From Chloromonas sp. AAM2 (taxonomy: Eukaryota > Chlorophyta > Chlorophyceae > Chlamydomonadales > Chlamydomonadaceae), in assembly GCA_004335635.1 (NCBI GenBank), contig QAXH01005070.1, positions 7,914 to 28,582 of the forward strand: a stretch of 20,669 bases of DNA, read 5' to 3'. Position numbers and translations under genes: made by a program. Below, in pieces: positions 1-9,500 of the stretch (position 1 is its first letter; each line of letters starts with the position of its first letter). The notes under the pieces were generated by a model. That model was not told the origin of the DNA. It did not search any database and saw only the letters and a program-made list of their open reading frames with translations.

Positions 1-1
<1 letters not shown>

Positions 2-36
<35 letters not shown>
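2..36. repeat. (TA)n microsatellite
   Basis: An uninterrupted run of alternating A and T at the left edge of the window, about 17 dinucleotides. It may continue beyond the window. No coding sequence overlaps it. Confidence 0.95.
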
Positions 37-223
37 TGTGTGTCTGTGAATCCAATGACTAAGTGTCTATCGTCGTTGGCAGTGGTCATCCTGTGCCCCA
101 TGGACACCCCTCTTGTGAACAACGGATACACAGTACTGGTGAAGCAGTAGGGCAGGCTTGCGTCACGGCATGGCTGCCAGGATCAGACAAGCTTCATCAC
201 TGGTCGCAGGTCTCACGGGTTAA

Positions 224-264
224 TCACAGGAGGGGAGGGATTCCAACCCGTCCAACCTACATGG
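224..264 (+). repeat. Dispersed repeat R1, partial copy 1
   Basis: Contains the core GGGATTCCAACCCGTCCAAC followed by CTACATG, shared with copies at 5084-5153, about 5513-5556 and 13950-14016. This copy stops matching just after CTACATG, whereas the 5084 and 13950 copies continue with TGAAGGGGATTGCGACACAC. All copies lie on the same strand. It is non-coding and probably a piece of a transposable element. Confidence 0.8.
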
Positions 265-510
265 CATGTTAATCACACGGTTGTATTGAAGTCACTGCTT
301 GATTGTTGTGTTGGTTATACAGGACTTGCTTGTTGACAGGCCGTAACACCGTTTGGGCCCACAGCGTTGTCTGCTGATGCACTTTGCTGTGCACTATAAC
401 CTGTAACATAATGCTCCGTGTTCTTTGTTTGTTGGCGTGAATAGAAGCAACTGTGCGACGGAGGGCTCATTGGCGTGGAGGGATCATCAACATTTTATAC
501 AGGAGGACGG

Positions 511-582
511 GTGTGACGGGTGTGGGTTGGTGTGACGCGGGTGTGACGGGTGTGGGTTGGTGTGACGCGGGTGTGACGGGTG
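511..582. repeat. 30-bp minisatellite, 2.4 units
   Basis: Two perfect 30-bp units (511-540 and 541-570) and a 12-bp partial third, built from GTGTGACGGG and TGTGGGTTGG blocks. The unit is a multiple of three, so the reverse strand reads as a PVTPASHQPT peptide repeat in a short open frame. I consider that frame a by-product of the repeat, not a gene. Confidence 0.9.
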
Positions 583-827
583 TCACGCGTTTGTGATGTG
601 TCAAGTCAAAGTCAGCAGTGAAAAGGACACGTCTCAGACAAGAACATCGCATCACACCACAGTTATCTTTATCCATTTCCGGTGCGGGCGACCGCTCATG
701 GCCGGCGGGCTGTGGGCCGTTCTTGCGGGTGAGGTTGCTTCGAGAACGCAACTAGCGCCAAACCGCTCCATCACCTGACAGCATGCCTAGCTGGGAACAT
801 CTGCAGGATATATCTTTACATTTTACA

Positions 828-3800
828 ATGGCCAAGTCCAAGAGCAGCGCAAAGCGAGGATTGAAAGGGTCAATCTCCAGGTAGGTAGGGTTTCGCGCTG
901 GCCCGCTCCTGGGATCGTGCAAATACATATCTCATGGCATTGGGCGTGACGGTGCATTTTTGCATAACTAGGTCATGTGGGGTGGAGGTGGGTGCCTGGG
1001 GCTGGTTCTGTGCTGCAGTGCCATGTGACAAATTCTCCGCCACACTTGGTCCAGTCTCTCTGGCACTAGGACAGGAAAAGTGTGCAAAGAAACATGTGGT
1101 AGCTGAATCATGTGATGTCATTTGCCTGGGCTCACCAACACCCTGGGTTGTGGCACATGGCTTCTTGCACTCTGCACCCGTGCCGGCACCTGTGACCGCC
1201 AACCGCTTGACTGCCCCTGCCGCCTGAGTATGCGACCGTTCCTGGGCCCATGCAGGTCTCTGGTTGTAGGCGTCACATACAACAAAATCAGCTGGATATG
1301 CACGCAAGTTGTCCAACAGTTGGCACCGTGCACTACACACAAGAGGCTGTTTTCCATGCTTGGCCACATGCGCGCTCGCTGTGTCTCATACCTTTCTCCA
1401 GCAAGTGATGAGCAATATCCAGGGCTTCATCAGGAGGAAAACATTTGTCAGGTTGACATTGTAGCTTTGTGGCTGCGTAGCGTACTTGTCGTGAACTATC
1501 GTTGTGCATTTTGTGATCCTGTTGCCGCCTCCTGTGCGTATGCAACTGTCCTGGTACAGCTTGACTGGCCCTGCCGCTTGCCTACACGACCGCTTCTGGG
1601 CGCATTCCGGGGATTTGTAACAGGCGTCAGGAAATGCCGCAGCTGGCACCCTGCCCGGAGGCGCGCTCCATGTCTAGTCACATGCTCGCCCCACTGTGCC
1701 TCATACCATATCGCTTTTTGAAAATTTGAAGAGGAACCGTCCAGGACTCGATCAAGAGAAGGAAACTCGTCAGCTTGACGTAGCGGTGCTTGCAGGCACT
1801 GCAGTGTGGCTGGGCGCTGGGCGCAGCACCTGTATGTGTTTGCGACTCTCGTGTGACTTTCTTTGCGTTGCAGTTGCGTGATCTGTATGGTCCCCTGCTG
1901 GCCTGTGTCACAGCCACCAAGTCAGCGTACGAGGCAATGGTCCGACAGCACAGGTACAGGGGCCACACCCCACAGGCGTTTTCCTGATGTCCGTCCCACT
2001 CGCTTCTCCCTTGATGTTTTTAGCAACGCCCTGGCACACAATTCTCTCTGTCGCTCCCTTCTGCTTCTCTTGTTCCTCACACACCCTCACACACGATTGC
2101 CAGGCAGCTGCTTTTCACCATTGCCATCAACAGTGTCTATTTCATGTACAGTGCTAGCGGTATGCGTGCCACACAGGCAACCCAACAACTATCAAACACC
2201 TGGAACTGCTCGTGGCTGTCGATGTCCACCTCCCTCTCTTTCACAGCCCCACCCCCATGCACATACTCAAGCACTTGCTTAAACACCGGCTGCCAGGCAT
2301 CATATCATATCAAGATGCCGCATATCATTACGTTCCCAACAAATGCCGTCATTTTGGTACACAGTACACGCACAATGCAGACCGACCCTATCTATCTCAC
2401 CCAATCTAACCCTGTCTGCGTCCCCTTAACCTACCTTCCCCTGCCGCACCCGCACACAGTCCTGATGGCACACGTCCAGGGCTGCAGGCGGCCATCACCG
2501 CCGCACCCGACGGACCGGAGGCACGCGCATACAGGTGCGAGGGAGGGGGGGGATGTGTGTGTGAGGTGTGTGCGGTGGGTGTTGGATGAATCAGGTCGAA
2601 CTAACCCTGAACACTCACATGACCACCTCCAATTGACCAACCAGCCATTTAGTTTCAGTCGACCTGCTGGGAATTCACCCTCTTCGTGCGCTTTGTGCAG
2701 GCAATGGATGACCAGTGTGCTCCAACCCATCAACGAGAGGGCGGCAGGTGAGCAGGGGTGAGAGTCGTGGAAGGGAAGGAGAACATACAAAAGCACCGTT
2801 ATCAAGGCATCAAAATGACAGCTTGCATCAACGTACCAAGGCTAGAGACTCTGTTTGGACTGGACTGGACATCATGTCTAATGCTCACACCCTCACACCC
2901 TCACAAACCTTGTTTTATAACCTTCATTCGCACACCTTGTTCAGGGCTGCCTCAACAGCCGCCTTCCATTTGAACAGCCGCTCATTTGAACAGCGCCTGT
3001 CGGCTTCTCACACCCTCACACACACAAACCTGACCCTCCCCGCCCGCAGCCATAGTCCAGGGCGGTTTCAGCCTCATGGAGGGCAGTGCCCTGGAGTCTG
3101 ACATGCTGCAGCTGGTGGCGCATGTGTCGGCGTCTAGAGTCATACTGGAGAGGTGGGGCAGGAAGGGGAGAGATGGAGTTTGGCTAGGAAGTGAGGTGTC
3201 ATCTTTGTTTAGCGTGGTGTTCTCAGGCCGGGGCAGGCTGGGGCAGGAGGGGATGCTGGGGTCGGGCAGAATCCGCATGGACCTGGACGCTCCACGTGTT
3301 GGTCACTGGGTGAGGAGTGCAGTTTCACTGATCTGAGTTGAGCACAAGAGTTAGCTGCAGTGTTAATGTGCTAAAAGCTGGCAATGCCAACGCAATGATT
3401 AGACAACACTTTGTGCAATGATTAGGCAATGATTGGACAACACTGTGTGCCTATCACAACGTATTGCTTGCCGATCACATGCACAAGGGTCCGTTCAGGG
3501 TTTACGGGAAAGCAGTTTCGATCCATGCTCAAGGCTGTTCCCATCTGTGACCTCACTGATACGTTGTATATGTATATGCTGCAAATTGAATGTGTGCAGG
3601 TGGGCTCAAGGCGAGCTGGGCACCCCCTCGGCCATTTCCTACCCGGACAAGTGAGGACATGGGGTCCGCAGCATGGGGTCAGCAGCATGGGGTCAGCAGC
3701 ATGGGGTCAGCAGCATAGGGCATGGGGTCAGCGGCATCGGGCATGGGGTCAGCAGCATGGGGTCAGCAGCATGGGGCATGGGGTCAGCAGCATGGGGTCA

Positions 3801-5013
3801 GCAGCATGGGGTCAGCAGCATGGGGTTGAGGGTGGTTGCTGGGGTTCTATGGAAGCTATGTTGTTCAAACGACCAGTAGTTTGGTACTAGATCAAGACAG
3901 CTGTAACTGGGCGTGTAGGCAACTGTCAAGACTTGACTAGGTTCGTTGGCCACCACATTCTAGTGGGTTCTGTTACAGCGTGTGAGGCTTATCTTATGCT
4001 AGGGTGAGGAGATGCTCGAGGGCTATGCCTCTGGAAGCTGTGCCCCGATCAACGCCCCGGGTTGAGGAGCTACGTACGGCTACGACTTGTCATCTGTTAC
4101 TCTCCTGCCTGTCAACCTTGTCCCAGTCAGACGACTGATGCACATGTTTACCTGTCTCCCAAGTTACTGCGAGCGGTGGCCACTATTCCAACCATTGATC
4201 CCGGACGCATTGCTGAATTATTCAACTGTCAAATTATTATTCAACTGTCATGCATGTGCCAAACACTGACGTTAGCCTGTCATGGTTCTTCCACCTTCCC
4301 CGCTGCTTCATCCCTCATCTGCCTGCATGGCTGCAGGCTGGAGCAGGGTGTGCGCCGGGAGTTCTCCCGCCTCAAGGCTCAGCAGGCGGACCTGTTGGGG
4401 GTGACACCCCTGGTGGTGAAGGCGAAGGCTAAGGCACACGGACATGAACAGGTGAAGGCCAAGGCACAGGGCCAGTGGCATCTCGCCAGCAACCAAAACG
4501 TGTACACAGAACGTGCAAACAACAAGCATGATGCCGACACGCACCGTAACCTGTTGACCACCTGCCTGTCCGGCTTGAGCTATCCTTATAGTTCACATGT
4601 ACCGACTGGTTTCTCCTGTCCGTGTACTCTCTCACGTTTCTTGCACGACCCGCTGCCTTCTGCAGGACTCCCACTTGGACCCGGACCTGCATGCACACCG
4701 AGGGGCCATGACATGGAGTGGCCGGGGCGCGGGCGTGCGGGGAACGGGCAACGGAAGGGCACAGGGCGGGGCGGGCGGGGCAGGCGGGGCGGTGGGCTCT
4801 GGGGTTGCAACCCTCAAGCCCAACCCAACGGCTGGCCGCTGTGGGATGGGAAGCAGTACAGAACAAGGCAGGCGGGCAGAAACGGTGAGAATCGGACGTC
4901 AGGCAGTTAAAGGTGTAGTGGATGAGGCTCTGTGTTTAGCGGCATTGGCGGCAGAGCTGAGGCAGGCGGCGCATGCCAGGGCGGGATTACAGACAATACG
5001 TAGCAGACTGTAG
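828..5013 (+). CDS. Conserved uncharacterised protein with a W-M-T/N-E-R core and Gly-rich tail; nine-exon gene
   Basis: Proposed exons are 828-880, 1734-1779 (tentative), 1874-1953, 2460-2534, 2701-2747, 3050-3152, 3600-3650, 4337-4451 and 4666-5013. All joins are phase-consistent and give 305 residues. The start MAKSKSSAKRG fits the first ATG before a GTAGGT donor. Core segments in order are LRDLYGPLLACV, SPDGTRPGLQAAI, QWMTSVLQPINERAA, LQLVAHVSASRVILERW, SAISYPDKLEQGVRREF and RLKAQQADLLG. From memory, this helical pattern (LYGPL, W-M...P-x-N, H-v...W, FP/YP-D, L-K-x-Q-x-x-LLG) recurs in uncharacterised bacterial and algal proteins, so I give no function. The last exon adds about 115 residues rich in Gly, Ala and Arg with no recognisable fold. 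No signal peptide or membrane helix is evident. The weakest points are exon 2 and whether the final exon is spliced again at the GTGAGA at 4889. Confidence 0.7.
1148..1873. repeat. Diverged tandem duplication of about 355 bp inside the intron after the first exon
   Basis: Block 1204-1475 and block 1558-1785 share ordered landmarks: GCTTGACTG/GCCCTGCCGC, CGACCG with TTCTGGG or TTCCTGGG, GTAGGCGTCA or AACAGGCGTCA, AGTTGGCACC or AGCTGGCACC, TGCCTCATACC or TGTCTCATACC, CCAGG...GATCAAG or CCAGG...CATCAGG, and GTCAG(G/C)TTGAC. A less clear third start lies near 1796. The overlapping 199-residue open frame (1122-1721) runs across the repeat and is not credible as a gene. The right-hand block includes the tentative exon 1734-1779. 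Confidence 0.6.
1734..1779 (+). other. Tentative linking exon of the 828-5013 gene
   Basis: The first exon ends two bases into a codon (donor at 881), while the exon at 1874 must start in phase 0. A linking exon of length 3n+1 is therefore required. The stretch 1734-1779 fits: acceptor AG at 1732-1733, donor GTAGCG at 1780, 46 bp, encoding RNRPGLDQEKETRQLD with the split Arg codon. The following intron would be 94 bp. The pyrimidine tract before the acceptor is weak, and another exon in 881-1873 cannot be excluded. Confidence 0.35.
3659..3830. repeat. 14-bp minisatellite in intron
   Basis: About twelve units of CATGGGGTCAGCAG and shortened variants (CATGGGG or CATAGGG), starting eight bases after the donor at 3651. 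Because 14 is not a multiple of three, all three forward frames read the same rotating peptide. The open frames over this stretch are therefore artefacts of the repeat. Confidence 0.95.
4717..4800 (+). other. G-rich low-complexity block in the last exon
   Basis: Runs such as GGGCGGGGCGGGCGGGGC give many closely spaced G3-G4 tracts on the coding strand. They encode the Gly/Ala/Arg-rich tail of the 828-5013 product, for example AQGGAGGAGGAVGSG. The tracts meet the usual G-quadruplex pattern. The other forward frame is also open here, so the reading frame rests on the phase of the upstream exons. Confidence 0.7.
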
Positions 5014-5083
5014 AATGCATTGAAGACTGAATTGATGGTGGCTGGCATGTTTGTGACATGATTAGGATAGGAATAGATTTGAA

Positions 5084-5224
5084 CTCACAAGAGGGGAGGG
5101 ATTCCAGCCCGTCCAACCTACATGTGAAGGGGATTGCGACACACCAGGATAGTTATGGGGTCAGTTTTTGTTGGGGCTGAATCCTGCATGTTGCCCGTTC
5201 TGCTGCACGTGGCCACTTCGCACA
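5084..5224 (+). repeat. Dispersed repeat, R1 and R2 modules joined
   Basis: R1 (5084-5153) matches 13950-14016 almost base for base, including TGAAGGGGATTGCGACACAC and CAGGATAGT. After a 10-bp spacer, R2 (5164-5224) matches 14651-14711, including TTTTTGTTGGGGCTG, ATCCTGCATGTTGCCCGTTC and TGCACGTGGCCACTTC. The two modules are adjacent here but about 634 bp apart at the second locus. I see no coding capacity. This is likely a non-autonomous or decayed mobile element. Confidence 0.8.
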
Positions 5225-5480
5225 ATACACATGTGATTTGAACTCACAGACAACATGTGTTGGGATAGGCATTGATATTCAGTCCGTCTGCCCCTCCTGC
5301 TGCCCATTGACCGTCATGAGTAACGCTTGACATGAAGGTCAAACCATCGTGGAAGCACACCGGGAGAGGAAGTGTTGAAGTGGAATGAATCATACATCAA
5401 TGCTGGGGTTTCTTATGTTGCTGCTTGTAGTTTTGTTGCCGCATTTGGGCTCATCCCTATGCCACAGTACGGCATTGCTT

Positions 5481-5577
5481 GCGAGGCCTTATCTCCTGCG
5501 ATGTTTTATATGTAGGGAAGGACTCCAACCCGTCTGACCTACATGTGAAGGGGATTATGGCGAGGCCTTATCTCCTG
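5481..5577 (+). repeat. R1 copy bracketed by an 18-bp direct repeat
   Basis: GCGAGGCCTTATCTCCTG occurs at 5481-5498 and again at 5560-5577. The 61 bp between them hold a diverged R1 core (ACTCCAACCCGTCTGACC, CTACATGTGAAGGGGATT). This arrangement resembles an insertion with a target-site duplication, though 18 bp is long for many DNA transposons. Confidence 0.75.
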
Positions 5578-6279
5578 TCACATGTGCAGCCACCACAGTG
5601 GCATTGCGGCACTGTTTGAGAGGCATTATGTACGGCAGTTGATGGTAATTCACGAGGTCCATTTTCACAAGGTCCATTTTCACGAGGTTGTACGAGTAAT
5701 CAACCACACATCATTGCATCTCGTGTGTATGCCTGCATCGTCTTACATCTGCAGCCATCAATCACTTTAGATGTGGCACGGGCTAATTCAATACTCGGGG
5801 AATATTATGCCACCTGAGTGCACCTCAGTGGAGGCTTTCATCTGGGAATGCGCTGGCTAGACATCCGGTAAGCTGGCGACTGTTCGGTGTGTAGGCCCTC
5901 ATTCGAGTGAACGGCGTTTCATGCGTCATGACCTGAATTTGTTTCGTTCACTGAGACAGTGCGTCACCATACTGGAGAGGCCTCCATGCTGCTCCCAGGG
6001 CCCACGATCTAGCCTAATGATCATGATAAGGCCCAACACCAGCAGCAAGTGCTGCGTGGATCGCATAGCTGATTGCTGATGGGGGACTGGAGGCTGTTTT
6101 GCCGTGTGTTCACACGCGTTTAGATGCCCCGCTCACTATCGCAAATCTACCTGCCCAAACGTATGTGTGGCCGTACCGTGTGAACACTGACAGATTCGAG
6201 TTCAAACTTGGACCTCATCTGCGGTCTCTCACCCCAAATTATCATCCAAATCATTTGCCCAAATCCACGTGTTAACGCA

Positions 6280-6303
6280 CCCTAACCCTAACCCAACCCT
6301 ACC
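6280..6303. repeat. Short CCCTAA telomere-like run
   Basis: CCCTAACCCTAACCC followed by the imperfect AACCCTACC. This is two and a half TTAGGG-type units on the complementary strand. It is too short to be a telomere and may be chance or a healed-break scar. Confidence 0.5.
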
Positions 6304-6551
6304 TGAGGAAAACCTTCTGCAGGGTACCGCTTGCACGCCAGTCAGAAAGTATCCAAAGCCAGCACTAAACGAATTCTCTGCTCATAGTGGCACTCGCCAG
6401 CAGGAGTTACCAGGCTGGGTATCCAAACACCGCAAGTGAACACGTGCTCGGCTTTTTCAACATCGTAGCCTTCAGTGCGTGGTTGTTCTTGGGCCGTTGC
6501 TTCCATTTGCTGTTGCTGTGATTTTCCATTGCATTGAGCAACTGAAACGAA

Positions 6552-9500
6552 ATGGCCCAGATTAAGGTTGGCTTCCTCGGGCTTGGCATCATGGGCACCG
6601 CGATGGCGCGGAACCTGATCAAGAGCGGCCTGTTTGCATCAGTTACCGTCTGGAACAGGACTCTCAGCAAGGTGGGAGCGCTGGTGGTGCAAGGCTGTAG
6701 TTGGTTTCAGCTTGCATCAAGGAGGTAGTCCCGCAAGGCTATGCGAGCTAGCACAATGCCATCATGAACGTCGCACATGCAAGCGCCGCATACAGTGCTG
6801 CGAATGCGATGGTGCGATCCATTGAGAATGCGTTTTTGTCATGCAAGCACGGTGATCAGTGGATCTACGAACCGCAGTTGGCTTGATTGCCAATGCAAGC
6901 CCAGTCGACATGCGCCATCAGCAGAAGTATCCGGGAATTCAGCTCAGCATTGGCTCTCTCAGCACAGTACACATGAAAATGCTGATACAGTTACTCAATG
7001 CTGAAACCTAGGCAAATGGCTAGCACTACCAGCCTACCAGCACTCAGAACGCACAGGGACCAAGCGTTGCTGAACCACGTACAAGCACAGCATCAGGAGC
7101 CATGGCTGTGCTCAGTCACAGCTGCAGAGGCCACCCAGCCAGCACACAGCAATAGAAGCAGCTTCAGGGGCCGTTATTTTGGTTCACAGCTGGGGTCTCG
7201 GACTGCCCAAGATGGATGAGAACCCAACGTTTAGGATGCTGTCGCATCCTGACCTCATCCAGAGTTGGTTTTGTTGGTTGGCTCACACTGGGAAGCTGTA
7301 GTGCTCAAGCTCCTAGAAAATGTTACTACACCAGGGAAGCTGTCAGAGGACACGGAACGGGATGGGCACCTCCCTGGCCTACCCTGAGCAAGAAAGCAAA
7401 ACGCAGGGAACAAAGCAGGCAAGGCAGGCCAACTGCAGGCAAATCAGGACCGAGCCGCCTAAGGCCAAAGACTAGAGATCATCCTGACCCCTCTCCAGAG
7501 CTGACTTGGTTTGTTTTCAACAGAGTCCACTGTGTTGATTGGTTTGTTTGCAGTGTCAAGAACTGGTGTCCGAGGGTGCCCTGGTGGCCGAGACCCCCGC
7601 TGCAGTGGTGCGGAGTTGCGACATCACATTCGCCATGCTCTCAGACCCAGAGGCGGCACTAGCAGTAAGTGGTCAGCTTCAGCATAAATAGTGTTTCTAC
7701 CCACACAGCCTGCGGCTAAGGCCTCTTCCGCTGACGGGACCCAGAGCTAGCTGCCTACCACAGTTTATTACAGGAGAGGAGGCCCCTTAGGCTGCTGGAG
7801 TAGAACGCTAGCATGCAGAGGATGTAGCTAATGGCTTCTCAAGTGTTCTGTTCCTTTTTCAACGCTGCTATTACGCAACAGCTAGAACAGGTGCCCACAG
7901 GCACTGAGAACACGAGCGCTGCCAGTCAAGACCAGTCAAGATAGGCACAGTGTGCCCTAGTCTCATCTGTGGCATGTACAAACATAAAGTTTTGTGTGTT
8001 TGCCTTTTGCCTCTGTCTGTTTCAGGCGGTGTTTGGCGAGAGTGGAGTGCTTGCGGGCCTGAGCGCAGGTAGGGGTGGGCTGAACCGGGGCCAGGGCGGG
8101 TTGAGGCTGGGGTGGAGTCTGCGTCAGGTGTAAGGTCTAATCGGTATTTGATACTCAGCAAGCGTACTTGATACTCGATGCCTGCGTCCTCCCACGAACA
8201 TAGAACTACTTGCCTGGAGCATGGTATGACGTGGCATGCCTGAATTGAGCCTCAACCTGCATCCTTGTTGACCCTAACCTGAACCCTGACGTGAACCCTA
8301 ATGTGAGCCTGACCTTCCCCCAGGGCCAGGGCTGGGTCAGGGTTACGTCCAGGTCTGCGTCCAGGTGGAACATACCTGTCATCAACTGGTTCAGCCAACT
8401 ACACCAGTGCTTGATCAGTGCCTAGTTACCTGACCTGCACCCTGATTGACACCCTGACCTGAACCCGATCCTGCTCCCAGGCCAGGGCTATGTGGACATG
8501 TCAACAGTGGATGAGGCCACCAGCCAGCAGATCGCAGCGGCAGTGCAGGCAAAGGGGGGACGGTTTCTGGAGGTGAGTGCATGGAAGGAAGGGCATAAAG
8601 CGGAGGGAGTGCAGGGGGAACCTGTGGTCTAACTAGCGAGGTTCTGCACCTCTAGGTGAAGGTTTGCCAGCAGGTGTGCAATCTGCCAGACAAGGTTTGG
8701 ACGCCGAGACCGGTACGGTAAGCCAACTTCCACATGTTTGGCCGCCGCCATTAGCTATGGTTATGCTCTATTGTGATGGAACGACCGACTGGCTTTTGGT
8801 AGTTCAATGCGCCTCAAATGAATGGACTTTTTGTTTTAGATGAACAATAACCAGATGCACATGTGCCTGAACACTGCTGGCATGGGTGTCCTGCCGACGT
8901 TCAAACCTGGCTGCCCTGCAGGCGCCGGTGTCTGGCTCCAAGAAACCGGCAATCGACGGTCAGCTGATCATCCTGGCGGCCGGGGACGAGTCACTCTTCA
9001 ATGGCGCGCTGCCAGCCTTTGAGAAGATGGGGAAACGGTCGCTGTACCTCGGTGCCACCGGAGCGGGTGCTCGCATGAAGCTGGTGGTTAACATGGTTAT
9101 GGGCAGCATGATGGGTAGGCGCCTGGGGTGTCCAAAGCAGGGACTTTGTTGCAGCTGCTGGTCTGCTTCTGAAGCTGGAAGTATGGTAGGAGTCCCACAT
9201 GCACGCCGGCAGGTCTGACGCATTGGGTCAGCTGCGGGAAGGCGGCCGCGGGCAGGCCTTTCACTGCTGGTGATTGTGCGATTACATGGGAGATACAGTG
9301 TACACAGTACGCAAGGTTACGTGCTGACCGGTCTGAGGGCAGACACACGCTGTGTTTGAATTCTGTTCTCAACTGCTGTTGAGTTTTTCACACCTCGTGC
9401 GGCGCTGTCAACACCTGTCTAAACCACTCTCATAGAGCCGCCACTCTAGACAGCCGCTGCGGCGCTGTGCACTAGACCACTAGACCATTAGACCACACTG

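Larger units (their letters stand above)
1..827. other. Intergenic region upstream of the first gene
   Basis: I see no convincing gene here. The stretch holds the TA microsatellite, one partial copy of the dispersed repeat R1 (224-264) and a 30-bp minisatellite (511-582). Open frames on either strand lack splice-consistent continuation or recognisable protein sequence. The last 100 bases or so before 828 are presumably promoter and 5' UTR of the gene that starts there, but I see no clear TATA box. Confidence 0.6.
5014..6551. other. Intergenic region with repeat fragments
   Basis: I see no credible gene. The stretch contains a joined R1-R2 repeat (5084-5224), another R1 copy with an 18-bp direct repeat on each side (5481-5577), a 15-bp tandem repeat (CACGAGGTCCATTTT, 5651-5688) and a short CCCTAA run (6280-6294). 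The last few hundred bases should include the promoter of the reductase gene starting at 6552. I could not identify a TATA box or a TGTAA signal for the gene ending at 5013. Confidence 0.6.

Noticed and set aside
483..751. CRISPR-like direct repeats near 511-582
   Set aside because: Units are head-to-tail without unique spacers, so this is a minisatellite. The genome is eukaryotic.
1122..1721. 199-codon open frame on the plus strand
   Set aside because: It runs across a diverged tandem duplication inside an intron, is rich in Cys, Arg and Trp, and shows no domain. Its length follows from the repeat having few stops in this frame.
4062..4910. 282-codon open frame on the plus strand
   Set aside because: It mixes intron and exon sequence. 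The conserved part (LEQGVRREFSRLKAQQADLLG) is preceded by a clear TGCAG acceptor at 4336, and the C-terminal part is the wrong frame of the Gly-rich exon by splice phase.
7216..7662. 148-codon open frame overlapping the second exon of the reductase
   Set aside because: The true coding part (7554-7664) is read in another frame with intact family residues; the rest is intron.
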